64,000 nt of DNA from Opitutaceae bacterium BACL24 MAG-120322-bin51 (GCA_905182435.1 CAJJBN010000029.1:28106-92105); one strand, 5' to 3'. Positions 23,380 to 33,112 are shown, counted from the first letter of the stretch. Notes: generated from the letters alone by a model not told the origin. Translations and numbers: made by a program.

Positions 23380-24012
23380 TTACCATTCAAAACCAACTGC
23401 GTTGAGAAACGCACTGGCAATAATGTTATGCCCGACGGCATTGGGATGTACGCGGTCAGCACACAGCTGCGATGTATGATTGTGCACCAACCATGCGTTA
23501 AATGCAGCCTGCACATCGACAAAACGTAACTCATGGCGCTCAGCAATCGCGCGAGCCACCGCTCCGTAGCGGTCCATCAATTCGCGCATCGGCTCCCTGA
23601 CATTCGTCTCTAGGAAGAAAGGTGACATCACGATCATGCCTTGCACCTGAGGCAATGTGCGCTCGACCAAACCCTGCAACTTCTCGCTGTAGGCCTGCAA
23701 CGACACTTGCTCCACAAGTGGATTATCAAACTGACGCCAGACATCATTGATCCCGATCATCACCGACACCCAATCTGGTTGATGTGCTAATACATCCACG
23801 TCCCAACGCGCTTCTAAATCCGTCACACGGTTGCCCGAGATGCCCGTATTCAAATAACGAACCTTGGCCTCAGGATGATGCGCGTCCAATAGGGCCTGCA
23901 CTTGAGCCACGTAACCAGTGCCAAGGTCCGAGCCACCTGATTCACGGTCACGGCCACAGTCGGTGATTGAATCGCCGACAAAGAGTAGGGTGGTTGGTTG
24001 GGTAAACAGCAT
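23380..24012 (-). CDS. SGNH/GDSL hydrolase
   Basis: The 210-residue protein carries the four SGNH blocks: GDSITDCGRD (nucleophile Ser), the Gly of ISGNRV, GINDVW (Asn) and DRVHPNAVGH (catalytic Asp-x-x-His). It acts as a lipase, esterase or carbohydrate acetylesterase; the substrate is unknown. There is no signal peptide. It converges with the preceding SDR gene, only 12 bp separating their stops. Confidence 0.88.
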   Translation of the reverse strand: MLFTQPTTLLFVGDSITDCGRDRESGGSDLGTGYVAQVQALLDAHHPEAKVRYLNTGISGNRVTDLEARWDVDVLAHQPDWVSVMIGINDVWRQFDNPLVEQVSLQAYSEKLQGLVERTLPQVQGMIVMSPFFLETNVREPMRELMDRYGAVARAIAERHELRFVDVQAAFNAWLVHNHTSQLCADRVHPNAVGHNIIASAFLNAVGFEW

Positions 24013-24051
24013 ATAATTTTAGAAATTGTGTTTCAGCGCTAACACAAGCGC

Positions 24052-24459
24052 TTAAGCAGGCCAGTTGCCATTCTCGATACGTGTCGATGAGAAGCGCTCG
24101 AAGGTCGCTTGCGTCATTTCATAAGCCCACGCCTCACCGAGACTCACGCCGTGCTCGTTAAAGTAATCGACGCGCACCCTCACATATTCGTTTAGCTGGT
24201 TTGATCGATTTGGCTTAAATCCTTCCAGCACATCAAGTTGAAAAAAGTCGGCTGGCCGCGTGAATGACAACACATAGCCCTGCACCCACTGTTCGCCACG
24301 TAGAAAAACACCTGGGTAGCCAACATGTAGATCGTAGAGCTCACCACGGATCTTAGCTGGAGTCGCCAAGCCAACCTTACCCTCACAGAACTGAGGCCAA
24401 TAAGATCCACCAGGTTTGAGGGTGCCATATACAAAAACTTTTTGCGTGCGATTCTCCAT
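24052..24459 (-). CDS. gamma-glutamylcyclotransferase-like protein
   Basis: About 135 residues from the preferred Met at 24459. VFVYGTLKPGGSYW is the substrate-binding loop of the GGCT/AIG2 fold. FFQLDVLEGF carries the conserved Asp-x-x-Glu-Gly, with the Glu that acts as base. Biochemical role could be gamma-glutamyl cyclisation or the related amine release; only the fold is sure. It lies 39 bp from the SGNH gene. Confidence 0.75.
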   Translation of the reverse strand: MENRTQKVFVYGTLKPGGSYWPQFCEGKVGLATPAKIRGELYDLHVGYPGVFLRGEQWVQGYVLSFTRPADFFQLDVLEGFKPNRSNQLNEYVRVRVDYFNEHGVSLGEAWAYEMTQATFERFSSTRIENGNWPA

Positions 24460-24735
24460 AACTTTTACGGGTGCCACTTCAGCACCCCCTCACAGACAAG
24501 AATATCTGCGCTAAACTATAATGACAAATTCATCTCAAACTAGTTTTACCGCTTTGACCAGAATGAGTTGCTGAGGAGATGATTTCGATCTGCAGCTGAT
24601 GTCGTTCGACTCGCCGAATGGTCAAATTTTTGGCACTTTTTGAACCACTCTTAAACGCTTCTAACAAGTCTGTTACACATGTCTGCATATTCTAGGTTTA
24701 CAATCAGCTCTAGCTCAACATTCTCCGCACTCCTC

Positions 24736-26130
24736 ATGAACCGGGTCTATATTAAAACCTACGGGTGCCAAATGAATGAACGAGATTCCGAAGCGGTCGC
24801 TGCGATGCTTCGGGGGAAGGGCTATGCCTTAGTCGACAACGAAAAGGAAGCCGACGTCGTTCTACTCAATACTTGTAGCGTGCGCGATCAAGCCGAGCAA
24901 AAAGCGATTGGTAAAGCTGGCCACCTTGCAAAGCGTAAGCGTAAAGACCCTAACTTCATTATCGGTGTGATGGGCTGTATGGCTCAAAATCGTGGTGGCG
25001 CGCTACTTGATAGCTTGCCAGATCTAGACCTTATTATTGGCACCCAGAAATTCCACCGCGTGCCCGATCATTTGACTAATATAATTGCTACGATGCAGGG
25101 ACAGGGTCCGCGCCCCGCCTCTATTGTTGACCTTGAAGAAGAGGCAGACTCGCAAAATACAATCAAATCGCACACCAGTGAGACGCGCCAAGTCACAGCC
25201 TTTGTCAGCATCATGCAGGGCTGTAACATGAAGTGCTCGTATTGCATCGTGCCAAAAACACGTGGCGTCGAACGCGGTCGACCAATGGACGAAATCATTG
25301 ATGAGATCGAAAAGCTGGCTGCCAATGGCACGCGCGAGGTAACGCTTCTCGGCCAAATCGTGAACCAATACGGAATTCGGGAATTCCCCTTCGTGGACAA
25401 GAAAAGCCCCTTCGTGCAGTTACTGGAACGTGTCCATGACATTGCAGGCATAGATCGTATCCGCTTCACCAGCCCACACCCAGTCGGTTTCAAGCAAGAC
25501 TTGATCGACTGCTACGCGCGTCTGCCAAAATTGGTCGAATATATCCACTTTCCGATGCAAAGTGGCAGCAATCGTATTCTCAAAGCGATGCGTCGCCCTT
25601 ACAGCATCGAAAAGTTCAAGAGCATCATCGCCGAGCTGCGTAAAGTGCGCCCAGACATGTATATTTCGACGGACATCATTGTGGGCTTCCCTGGTGAAAC
25701 TGACGAAGACTTCGAGCTGACTCGACAAGCTTTTGAGGAAGTTGGTTTCGATATGGCCTATCTATTTAAATACAGTGTTCGTCCAGGCACCACAGCCGAA
25801 CCACTCGGCGACCCGATCACCAAAGAGCAAAAAGAACAGCGCAATCAGATCCTTCTCGAAATTCTTAGAAAAAGTTCACTCGCCCGAAACGAAACTCTCA
25901 TTGGTAAGAATGAGGATGTTCTGTTCGAAGGCCCCGCCAAGAAAGGCGAAAATATGTTTGTTGGCCGCACCGCGGGTAATCGCGTGGTCATCGTCAAAGC
26001 CAGCCCGCGCCTAATCGGCCAAATCGTGCCAGTTCGGTTCACTCGTGTCACAGCCAGTACACTGTTTGGTGAACTTGTACTTGAAGGTGTGGAAACGGAA
26101 GTAAATGAGGCAACGACAGTTGGCGTTTAG
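24736..26130 (+). CDS. miaB: tRNA-2-methylthio-N6-dimethylallyladenosine synthase
   Basis: This radical-SAM methylthiotransferase acts on A37 of tRNAs. The N-terminal UPF0004 domain has Cys in KTYGCQMNERDSEAV, LLNTCSVRDQA and GVMGCMAQ for one cluster. The radical-SAM CxxxCxxC is in QGCNMKCSYCIVPKTRG. A TRAM domain closes the protein (GRTAGNRVVIV to GQIVPVRFTRV). ATG at 24736 gives the normal N-terminus; an earlier one at 24679 would add an unlike 19-residue lead. Complete. Confidence 0.95.
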   Translation: MNRVYIKTYGCQMNERDSEAVAAMLRGKGYALVDNEKEADVVLLNTCSVRDQAEQKAIGKAGHLAKRKRKDPNFIIGVMGCMAQNRGGALLDSLPDLDLIIGTQKFHRVPDHLTNIIATMQGQGPRPASIVDLEEEADSQNTIKSHTSETRQVTAFVSIMQGCNMKCSYCIVPKTRGVERGRPMDEIIDEIEKLAANGTREVTLLGQIVNQYGIREFPFVDKKSPFVQLLERVHDIAGIDRIRFTSPHPVGFKQDLIDCYARLPKLVEYIHFPMQSGSNRILKAMRRPYSIEKFKSIIAELRKVRPDMYISTDIIVGFPGETDEDFELTRQAFEEVGFDMAYLFKYSVRPGTTAEPLGDPITKEQKEQRNQILLEILRKSSLARNETLIGKNEDVLFEGPAKKGENMFVGRTAGNRVVIVKASPRLIGQIVPVRFTRVTASTLFGELVLEGVETEVNEATTVGV

Positions 26131-26164
26131 ACGGCCTAATTGCCCGATTTTCCTTGCTGGGCAG

Positions 26165-26488
26165 CTAGCCACCGTCTTTCAGCGCTGAGGAATTGCTGCT
26201 AATCTGAGGGTGATCACCGCTTGCCTCACTTGCATCGCGTTCTAAATTGGATTGTGCCACATAAGTAGTGAGACCGCCGCTTTGGTCGACTAAAACATGG
26301 TACCATGGTTGTTCACGTGGCGGCTGTGTTTTATTTGCTAAATACCATTTATCGCCGGCCGCACACAGTGTGTCATATGCCACGATCATACCATGATAGT
26401 GGTAAAGTTTATGTCTTACCAGAGCACCGATCTTAAAATCGACTTCAGGAATGCGATTACCATCAAGCCCTGAAATCACCATCAACAT
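26165..26488 (-). CDS. HspQ/YccV-like hemimethylated-DNA-binding domain protein
   Basis: About 107 residues. The core reads FKIGALVRHKLYHYHGMIVA, then YLANKTQPPREQPWYHVLVD and TTYVAQSNLE, the signature of the YccV/HspQ family. In enterobacteria the relative is a heat-shock factor that stimulates Lon proteolysis and binds hemimethylated DNA. Here the role is inferred. The last 25 residues are polar and not conserved. Confidence 0.8.
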   Translation of the reverse strand: MLMVISGLDGNRIPEVDFKIGALVRHKLYHYHGMIVAYDTLCAAGDKWYLANKTQPPREQPWYHVLVDQSGGLTTYVAQSNLERDASEASGDHPQISSNSSALKDGG

Positions 26489-26518
26489 ATTTAGAACTTA
26501 GCCAGATCTCAGTATTGA

Positions 26519-28276
26519 TCAACTCTCTGACTCAAACGCTTCAAGAATCGATTCGATCGATCGAATCGATTGCGGAGGGAAAAAGCTGTTAATCTTATGA
26601 ATCACTTGTTGAATCAACCCGTCCGGACATGATGCACCGCCTGTGAGTAAAATGCGCTTTGGCTCAGACATCGCATTGAGAAAAGGCCGAACCACTTCAC
26701 TTTCTGTGAATACTGTCTGGGTTGAATGGCATGGGAAGATGTAGTGGCTTATTTCATCCAATGTCAGAATATTAGCTTCGGACTGAATATAATGCGCATT
26801 TTCACCAAAACGCTGTTCGCACACACGATGGAGCTGAAAGGTGTTTGAGCTGTTTTTACCGCCCACAACCAGCGCTGCATCGATCGGTTGTTCAACTGCT
26901 TTATGCAGCGCATCCTGATTCACTTGGGTTGCATAACAGAGCGTATCACCTTTACCTTTGGACCATAAATGTTCCGCCACCTGCGCTTCACCATAGCACT
27001 GCACCATGAATTCCCGCAGAAATTCGATAATCGTGAGCGTCTCATTGCGAAGTAAGGTGGTTTGATTGACCACTGCCAACTTCTGCAGATCTTTGGCTGG
27101 ATCAAAGCCTTTCGAATATAAGCCCTTAAAAGAGTCTTCAAACAGTCGCGTTCTCTCAACACCTGTTGCTTGAATCACTTCTGTCAAAAGTCTGGCGTGC
27201 TCCATATTACGAATCATCAAAGCCGGGCCATTGCTGGAACTATTCGAAAAAGTAGCCTTGGTTTCTTCGTGTTCCGACTTTCCGTGAATGATCACCGTGA
27301 AACCTTCCCTAGCATAACGTCGCGCGGCTTTCCACACCTTCTCTACCAGCATACAGGTAGCGTCATTCTCTCGAATGCTCAGCCCACGGCGTAATAAACG
27401 CACTTTATCCTCATTGGTTGCCCCAAATGCAGGAATGATGACAACATCATCCGTGGTTAGCTGATTCCAAAGTGTATTTGGGTTCTCTGGATCAGAAGCG
27501 ACACTTCCATCCAAACACAGAGGTAAGCCCTTATCAGTTTGCAAATAACGTATCCCACGCGCTAGCAAATCCTCATTTACAAAGGGATTATGAATCAATT
27601 CGCTGAGCATAAAAACCCGCTTTGTCGGGTTGGCTGCGACAGTCTCGTAGGCACGCTCAATCGCGTTTTGGACACCGAGACAAAATCCGAAATGGCTCGG
27701 AATCACATAACTCACCGCTCCAAAATCCAGCACAGCCGGTGCGCCGGAAGTTTTTTCCTTGGTGCGTCGCGCCACTTTAATTGCACGGCACAACTTACTT
27801 TGATATAACTCTTCTGATTGCTGATCAACGTAGATCGCACGATTCCGTTCTTTCGCAGTTCGAAATCGATAGATGTATTCGGTTTCGGTACAATCTAGAT
27901 ATGGTATTCGTACCAAGTCAGGCTCAATCGTCTGTAACACTTCAGCCAGCAATGACGAAACATCCAACTGACCATTTGTCGACTCTGCCTGAATCTCATC
28001 TAGGCTGTAATAACGACCGTGATCAATGACTACGTCACTTTGCAGTGCGCAATAAATCGACAATGATTGATTCACTGCCGTCTGCTGACTCAACAAATGC
28101 GCTTTGCCAGCTACACCGGTTACCGATTCGACGCAGTCCTCGGTAAACACACACGCTTCCCCCGCTTTACTTATATATGTCGGTTCAGCGCACTGCTCAG
28201 GATTGATACGCACCAATAAACGATTGCGCCGATCAAATATGAGTAAGACTAAAAGTGATTCTACTGCTTTTTTCAT
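26519..28276 (-). CDS. ispH: 4-hydroxy-3-methylbut-2-enyl diphosphate reductase with long N-terminal extension
   Basis: Last step of the MEP isoprenoid pathway. The catalytic core starts near residue 185: FGFCLGVQNAIERAYE (first cluster Cys), ENDATCMLVEKVWK (second), SEHEETKATFS (active-site region) and TGGASCPDGLIQQVI (third). The core is about 400 residues, as in the longer plant/cyanobacterial-like forms. Residues 1-185 are extra: LLIFDRRNRLLVRINPEQCA, and further Cys residues; I do not recognise this part. 585 residues in one uninterrupted frame, so the extension is real. It follows osmC-like in the same direction. Confidence 0.88.
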   Translation of the reverse strand: MKKAVESLLVLLIFDRRNRLLVRINPEQCAEPTYISKAGEACVFTEDCVESVTGVAGKAHLLSQQTAVNQSLSIYCALQSDVVIDHGRYYSLDEIQAESTNGQLDVSSLLAEVLQTIEPDLVRIPYLDCTETEYIYRFRTAKERNRAIYVDQQSEELYQSKLCRAIKVARRTKEKTSGAPAVLDFGAVSYVIPSHFGFCLGVQNAIERAYETVAANPTKRVFMLSELIHNPFVNEDLLARGIRYLQTDKGLPLCLDGSVASDPENPNTLWNQLTTDDVVIIPAFGATNEDKVRLLRRGLSIRENDATCMLVEKVWKAARRYAREGFTVIIHGKSEHEETKATFSNSSSNGPALMIRNMEHARLLTEVIQATGVERTRLFEDSFKGLYSKGFDPAKDLQKLAVVNQTTLLRNETLTIIEFLREFMVQCYGEAQVAEHLWSKGKGDTLCYATQVNQDALHKAVEQPIDAALVVGGKNSSNTFQLHRVCEQRFGENAHYIQSEANILTLDEISHYIFPCHSTQTVFTESEVVRPFLNAMSEPKRILLTGGASCPDGLIQQVIHKINSFFPPQSIRSIESILEAFESES

Positions 28277-28299
28277 ACAATTAAGTTATTCACCATCAA

Positions 28300-28707
28300 C
28301 TACTTCCAATGAAAAATTATTGGTTTATCAATTTCTGTATTCAGGCTGTGGTGCACTGGGCAATTCTTTGCCGCTATTTCCACATGCCACTTTTGATCAT
28401 CATTTAGCGTAATCGGCAGCCATACCTCGGTGGTTAATTTCGCAATACGTCGAGGTAGAACCGCCGTCATCTCTTTTTGCACTTCAATCCGCATACCACT
28501 CAAATCCAAACCTAACGCCTCCATTTGCATGCCAATAATTGTCGCAATACAGGAACCTAAGGCCGAGGCACACAAATCGGTTGGCGAAAAACTTTCTCCC
28601 TTACCATTATTATCGACTGGGGCATCCGTTTTAAACCTTTTACCTGACAACTCGTGCTCTAGCTGGCAACGCAGCCCACCTTCATAATTAATTTTTATTT
28701 TTACCAT
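28300..28707 (-). CDS. OsmC/Ohr-family protein
   Basis: 135 residues from Met at 28707 (the longer start at 28731 adds eight unlike residues). The two reactive Cys of the family are in SALGSCIATIIGMQM and AKNCPVHHSL. OsmC-like proteins reduce organic hydroperoxides in the cytoplasm. It is 23 bp upstream of ispH on the same strand, so the two are likely co-transcribed; peroxide damage to the IspH iron-sulphur cluster would give a rationale, but this is inference. Confidence 0.85.
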   Translation of the reverse strand: MVKIKINYEGGLRCQLEHELSGKRFKTDAPVDNNGKGESFSPTDLCASALGSCIATIIGMQMEALGLDLSGMRIEVQKEMTAVLPRRIAKLTTEVWLPITLNDDQKWHVEIAAKNCPVHHSLNTEIDKPIIFHWK

Positions 28708-28847
28708 TTCCGCAGCACAGTGGCCAAACACGTCGCACAGGTCAACTTTACGTAGTGTCTAGATGAAATGTATTCTGCGATTGCACAGCGGGTGATCCGA
28801 TCTAACCTACTGGTCTTTTACAAACGGTCAGCCGCCCATACTTAATT

Positions 28848-29216
28848 ATGTTTCAGGTCAATTTTAGCGAACAAAGCATGCACGAGCTTAACCAGCTTGA
28901 GACTCGCTCACAGATGCTCCTCATTGAGGTCGTCAGTGGTTTATCACAAGAGCAGCTGGATCATCCCAATGATGAGCTCGGCTGCTTTAATCGTAATGGT
29001 AAAACCTACTATCGGGTACGCGCTGGCGAATTTCGCATCTATTTTGAGCAGGATAAAGATGGTTTATTTGCCCACTATATTCTGCACAAAAACACCCTTT
29101 CAGATTTTATCTTTCGATTCAAAATGCCTGTATCAGAAGAGTTTATGGTCGAACAGCACGATTCCTTTTGGAAATATCTCGAGTCGATTCGTCATAAAGA
29201 TGATGTATCCGAATAA
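28848..29216 (+). CDS. RelE/ParE-fold-like protein next to pssA
   Basis: The 122-residue product has the RelE-type core GCFNRNGKTYYRVRAGEFRI followed by YFEQDKDGLFAHYILHKN. No antitoxin gene is adjacent. The C-terminal helix region (EFMVEQHDSFWKYLESI) is longer than in typical RelE. It is 14 bp from pssA, so it may be co-transcribed. Either a solitary or domesticated RelE-like toxin, or a related fold with another role. Family call is moderate. Confidence 0.55.
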   Translation: MFQVNFSEQSMHELNQLETRSQMLLIEVVSGLSQEQLDHPNDELGCFNRNGKTYYRVRAGEFRIYFEQDKDGLFAHYILHKNTLSDFIFRFKMPVSEEFMVEQHDSFWKYLESIRHKDDVSE

Positions 29217-29230
29217 CCCATCGCGACTCA

Positions 29231-30100
29231 ATGAAAGATCCTGAAATACCGCCCACTCATCAATATGCTGATTCTGATGAGGCCAGCCATATCTATTTAC
29301 TTCCCAATAGCTTAACAGCTGGAAATCTTTTTTTTGGATTTTTAGCCATTATGCGCTGCATTGAGGCGAACTACGCGACTGATCCAGCTATCATTAATGG
29401 CCATTTTGTCCAAGCGGTGTGGTTTATCTTTTTCGGTGTAGTCTGCGATGCTTTTGACGGCCGCGTCGCGCGCATGGGTGGCCGCGAATCACTGTTTGGC
29501 ATCGAGTTCGATTCCATCGCCGATGTTATATCGTTTGGGGTCGCACCAGCGATGATGATGATCTTTTTGATCCTAAAACCGACGGAGCAATACGATGGTG
29601 TCTTACCAGTGAGCCAATTGATCGGTTTTATTTATTTACTCTGTGCCGCTGTGCGCCTGGCTCGGTTCAATGTTTTAACCCATCCGATGCTGACGCCGTC
29701 AGAACGCTTAAAAGGCACCAAGGACTTTATTGGCCTGCCTGTGCCAGCTGCCGCTGCGATGGTCGCCTCGCTAGTGCTGGTTTACATTAGTTTCGAAAAG
29801 TATGGCTATGAAGTGCATGGTTTTGAGCTGCTGATGCCACCATTGATGCTAGCGGTCGCCTTTTTGATGATCAGCAACATACCCTATCCAAGCTTTAAAG
29901 AAATCGATTGGCAGACCAGCACGCGCTTGCAGACCTTTATTTTATTCATCTTTAGTCTAGGAATCGCCTTCGTCTTCAAAGAGCTTTTCTTCGCAATCTT
30001 TTTCTTCAGTTACATCATGTTTGGCCCGATTCGGTACTTTTTCCGTATCTACCGTGCTAAAAAGCGCTTAAAAGAGGTCAACTTATCGTCTAGTGAATAA
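29231..30100 (+). CDS. pssA: CDP-diacylglycerol--serine O-phosphatidyltransferase
   Basis: The 289-residue membrane protein belongs to the CDP-alcohol phosphotransferase family. Motif: VVCDAFDGRVARMGGRESLF, then GIEFDSIADVISFG, giving DGxxARx8GxxxDxxxD. Several membrane helices (LLPNSLTAGNLFFGFLAIM; FLMISNIPYPSF). It makes phosphatidylserine, precursor of phosphatidylethanolamine. Phosphatidylglycerophosphate synthase is the main alternative, but the N-terminal LLPNSLTAGNLFFGF form favours PssA. Confidence 0.85.
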   Translation: MKDPEIPPTHQYADSDEASHIYLLPNSLTAGNLFFGFLAIMRCIEANYATDPAIINGHFVQAVWFIFFGVVCDAFDGRVARMGGRESLFGIEFDSIADVISFGVAPAMMMIFLILKPTEQYDGVLPVSQLIGFIYLLCAAVRLARFNVLTHPMLTPSERLKGTKDFIGLPVPAAAAMVASLVLVYISFEKYGYEVHGFELLMPPLMLAVAFLMISNIPYPSFKEIDWQTSTRLQTFILFIFSLGIAFVFKELFFAIFFFSYIMFGPIRYFFRIYRAKKRLKEVNLSSSE

Positions 30101-30342
30101 CTCGTTAATAACTGTGAAAGCACTGTGGAATAAAAATAAATCCGACTATTCATTCACCTTTCTACCGAACACTTGACCGCACTATTCACAGCAAAAATCG
30201 CCGCTAAAGGCTTAATCAATAATTACTTGTTGAGTTATTATAGCTCATCCACACACCTATTAAGAAGAAGAGATTTATATATTAAAAAAGAGACTAATAT
30301 ATAAGCATTGCCAGTAACTCCAAAATCCCAAAAATTTAAGCC
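30101..30342. other. AT-rich region upstream of dnaN with DnaA-box-like words
   Basis: About 240 bp without a gene. It contains CTATTCACA (about 30181) and TCATCCACA (about 30244), each one mismatch from TTATNCACA, and an AT-rich stretch (30268-30305; TTTATATATTAAAAAAGAGA). It may be an origin-type or regulatory region for dnaN, but the number and fit of boxes is modest. Confidence 0.3.
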
Positions 30343-31470
30343 ATGAAGTTCAAGATCAACCAAGATCATTTTAGCAACGGCCTCCAACAGGTTCTCAATG
30401 TCGTCGGTGCACGAGCCACCATGCCCATCCTCAGCAATGTGCTGATCGAAGCAGAGGAGGGACATATTTCGTTAACGACGACTAACCTCGATCTCGGTAT
30501 TCGCTGCCGAATTAAGGCAGACGTTTCTGAGCCAGGTGGCCTCACGCTGCCCGTGCGTAAATTGGCGACCATCATTCGCGAATTGCCGCAAAACGAAATT
30601 TTCATTGAAACCAGTGAAAATAACCAGGCGAAGATCACTTCCGGTGGCTCAAATTTCAAAATTATGGGTATCAGCACGGAAGAATTTCCACCGCTGCCAT
30701 CATTTGAAAACCGTCACGTTTTCGAGCTTTCTCAGACTGAAATTGTAAGCATGTTAAAAAGTGTTTCTTATGGTCAATCCAGTGACGAGAACCGCTACAT
30801 TTTAAACGGTGTATATTTCAACTTTGCAGACGAAAAACTCACTCTAGTCGCGACTGACGGACGACGTCTCGCATTAACCGCGCTCGACACTGAAATCAGC
30901 GAAGACAACGCAGGTAGTCTCATTCTTCCCGCTAAAACAGTCGCTGAGCTTGAGCGCTTGATGGGCAAGGGAGATAAGGTTAAAATCGCTTTCAATGATC
31001 GTCAGGCGGCTTTTGAAATCAGCATCGATGATTCCAGTGATACTGGCTTGGTTGATCACCTTTATCTGGTTTCGAAAATTGTTGAAGGGAATTACCCAAA
31101 TTACCGACAAGTCATTCCAAAGGAGACTGAGCACCGCGTCAAAATCGAACGTGAACTCATGCTAGAGTGTGTGCACCGTGCAGCGCTGGTCACATCCGAT
31201 AAGAGCAATTCTGTGAAGCTTAAGGTCAGCAAGAATCTCCTAGAAATTTCTGGTTCAAGTGCAGAATATGGGGAATCGCATGAGTCAATGGCCATCGCTT
31301 ACGACGGACCTGAAGTTCAAGTCGCATTTAATCCTCAGTTTCTTATCGAGCCACTGAAGGCGTTGACTAAGGATGAAGTATTCTTCGAATTCAAAGACGA
31401 GCTCAGTCCTGGGCTGTTTAAGACACTCGATAACTTTATCTGTGTGGTCATGCCCCTGCGCCTAAATTAA
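30343..31470 (+). CDS. dnaN: DNA polymerase III beta clamp
   Basis: The 375-residue sliding clamp has three topologically similar domains. Visible landmarks: [66 protein letters not shown] and the end [11 protein letters not shown] (family C-terminus usually MPMRL). It forms a ring that holds the polymerase. There is no dnaA or recF beside it. A hairpin terminator may follow at 31513. Confidence 0.96.
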   Translation: MKFKINQDHFSNGLQQVLNVVGARATMPILSNVLIEAEEGHISLTTTNLDLGIRCRIKADVSEPGGLTLPVRKLATIIRELPQNEIFIETSENNQAKITSGGSNFKIMGISTEEFPPLPSFENRHVFELSQTEIVSMLKSVSYGQSSDENRYILNGVYFNFADEKLTLVATDGRRLALTALDTEISEDNAGSLILPAKTVAELERLMGKGDKVKIAFNDRQAAFEISIDDSSDTGLVDHLYLVSKIVEGNYPNYRQVIPKETEHRVKIERELMLECVHRAALVTSDKSNSVKLKVSKNLLEISGSSAEYGESHESMAIAYDGPEVQVAFNPQFLIEPLKALTKDEVFFEFKDELSPGLFKTLDNFICVVMPLRLN

Positions 31471-31512
31471 TTATTAGGCTAACAGGTAATCGCTGTTTAT
31501 ATCATTTATCGC

Positions 31513-31548
31513 CGAGCGAGTGAGCTTTTGTCTCCCTCGCTCGTTTGC
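31513..31548 (+). terminator. probable dnaN terminator
   Basis: CGAGCGAG pairs perfectly with CTCGCTCG across a 13-nt loop, followed by TTTGCGTTT. It is 43 bp after the dnaN stop. The T tract is weak. Confidence 0.45.
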
Positions 31549-31631
31549 GTTTAAATTGCTGATGAAAATGGAACAAGCGTCGTCATCTTGCATCATAATG
31601 CTACAAACGGATCTAATTATTAAAATTCAAC

Positions 31632-32522
31632 ATGTTTGGTATCACACAATCGACCTTTCAGCTTATCCTTTTTGGAGTCGCAGCGCTAGCAGTTTTATTG
31701 TCTCACATCGGCTTACGTAAGGGGATTCCAATCTTCACAGTATTGGGTCGCTGGCTACGTTGGATACTGTTTGCTGGTTTATTTTCGTATTTTCTCAAAG
31801 CTCTGGAAATCTCGTTCCGACCGGATTGGGTACACTTTATTACAGGATTTACACTCTGGTTCATATTGGAAACAGGCTATTATTGGCTGGCGATTAAAGC
31901 GCTTAGCCGCAGCGATATGCCTTTATTTCCTAATTTTAAACTCAATGCCGACGGCGATGAATGGCCGGCTGATCCATTATTAATCGAAGTGAGGGAATGG
32001 CTCCGAAATGTCGAATTCACCCGTCTCAGTGCATTGAAAGCAGAGTTATTTGAAGAGACATTTCTACGTGCATCAATTTATGAAAGTGCTGATAAACTGA
32101 CACGGCTACAAATACTATTCATCCCCAAACGCAAGGGTGGGGCGACTGCTTGCTATACCCTAAGCACCAATGGTGAAAATGAACGCCGACTCGTTACGGA
32201 TAATTTGTTTCTACCCTTTGGCGGCTATTATCCTGAAGCATGGAATATTGTGCGTAAGCCACTAATCGGTTCACTGCAACGATTACTTAAATTACACCGT
32301 CTACGCTTAATCAACAGCACCCTGAAGCCAATTCCCTTCGAAGATACGCCACTTGAGGAGTTGAATGATCAACAGCGTATTTTAGAGCGGCTTAATTTTG
32401 AAAATGGTTTTTTGAACCCGCGCCAGTTTCAAGCAGAGGTGGGCAAAATATCGTACGATGGGCGCTATCGCTTATGGAAAGAAATGTGGCTGCTCGCTTA
32501 TCTGGGTAAGTCGGTCTGCTGA
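31632..32522 (+). CDS. hypothetical protein with N-terminal membrane helices
   Basis: The 296 residues start with about three hydrophobic helices (FQLILFGVAALAVLLSHIGL; WILFAGLFSYFLKALEISF; ITGFTLWFILETGYYWLAIK), then a 190-residue soluble part with Arg/Leu-rich helices (LLKLHRLRLINSTLKPIPFE). No domain is recognised. Its reading frame is long and free of breaks, so it is probably real. It lies alone, downstream of dnaN. Confidence 0.55.
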   Translation: MFGITQSTFQLILFGVAALAVLLSHIGLRKGIPIFTVLGRWLRWILFAGLFSYFLKALEISFRPDWVHFITGFTLWFILETGYYWLAIKALSRSDMPLFPNFKLNADGDEWPADPLLIEVREWLRNVEFTRLSALKAELFEETFLRASIYESADKLTRLQILFIPKRKGGATACYTLSTNGENERRLVTDNLFLPFGGYYPEAWNIVRKPLIGSLQRLLKLHRLRLINSTLKPIPFEDTPLEELNDQQRILERLNFENGFLNPRQFQAEVGKISYDGRYRLWKEMWLLAYLGKSVC

Positions 32523-32548
32523 ATTCACTAAAGCATAAAAAACCGCAC

Positions 32549-32557
32549 TGTGGATAA
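32549..32557 (-). promoter_or_regulatory. perfect DnaA box
   Basis: TGTGGATAA, the complement of TTATCCACA, matches the DnaA-box consensus exactly. A single box is common by chance at this genome size, so this is recorded only as a site. Confidence 0.35.
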
Positions 32558-32657
32558 TAATTTAGAAATGAGCCAGTTCCTAGGTGATCATTTATAATTG
32601 AGAAGACAGTTGCTGAATAAGAGGGACAAGACACAACAGAGCCTAAAGATTGACGCC

Positions 32658-32966
32658 ATGAAGAAGATATTTCCAATAAACGACCCTAAAAATACGCCCG
32701 CGCGTGTGATCGAAGCAATTAAATCAGAGCTTCGAAAATATGTGAAACGTGAGCGTAAAAAGAAACTACCCGAGGGTGTGGATTTTTGGGATTTTGACTG
32801 CAAGGTGGGTGAAACTGCGGACAAAGCGCTGCCACTGCACGTGGCCGAGATTAATCAAGCGCTTGATCATGCGCTAACCGATGACTGGCAAGCAGTGTAT
32901 TTCGAGATCATTGCAAAACCAGGCATACGAACTCACAAAGCCAAGGAGTCCACCAGCGAGCTGTAA
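32658..32966 (+). CDS. DUF6172-like small protein
   Basis: About 102 residues from Met at 32658: MKKIFPINDPKNTPARVIEA, KYVKRERKKKLPEGVDFWDF and VAEINQALDHALTDDW. The pattern KRERxKxLPEGVDFWDFDC is typical of a small conserved bacterial family (DUF6172). It is basic, has no signal peptide and unknown function. The first 20 residues of the longer frame (from 32598) do not look conserved. Confidence 0.65.
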   Translation: MKKIFPINDPKNTPARVIEAIKSELRKYVKRERKKKLPEGVDFWDFDCKVGETADKALPLHVAEINQALDHALTDDWQAVYFEIIAKPGIRTHKAKESTSEL

Positions 32967-33112
32967 TCGCTCGTAGCAATCGATAACCTTCAAAGTGGGT
33001 GAACGTCGAGGGCCACGGGCGCATTGCCTCTGAGCGTGTTATATCCCCGGCCAGTTGAAAGTGAAAGCTGCTGCGCTGACACCTGTAAGAATTCTCCAGC
33101 AATGAATAAAGC

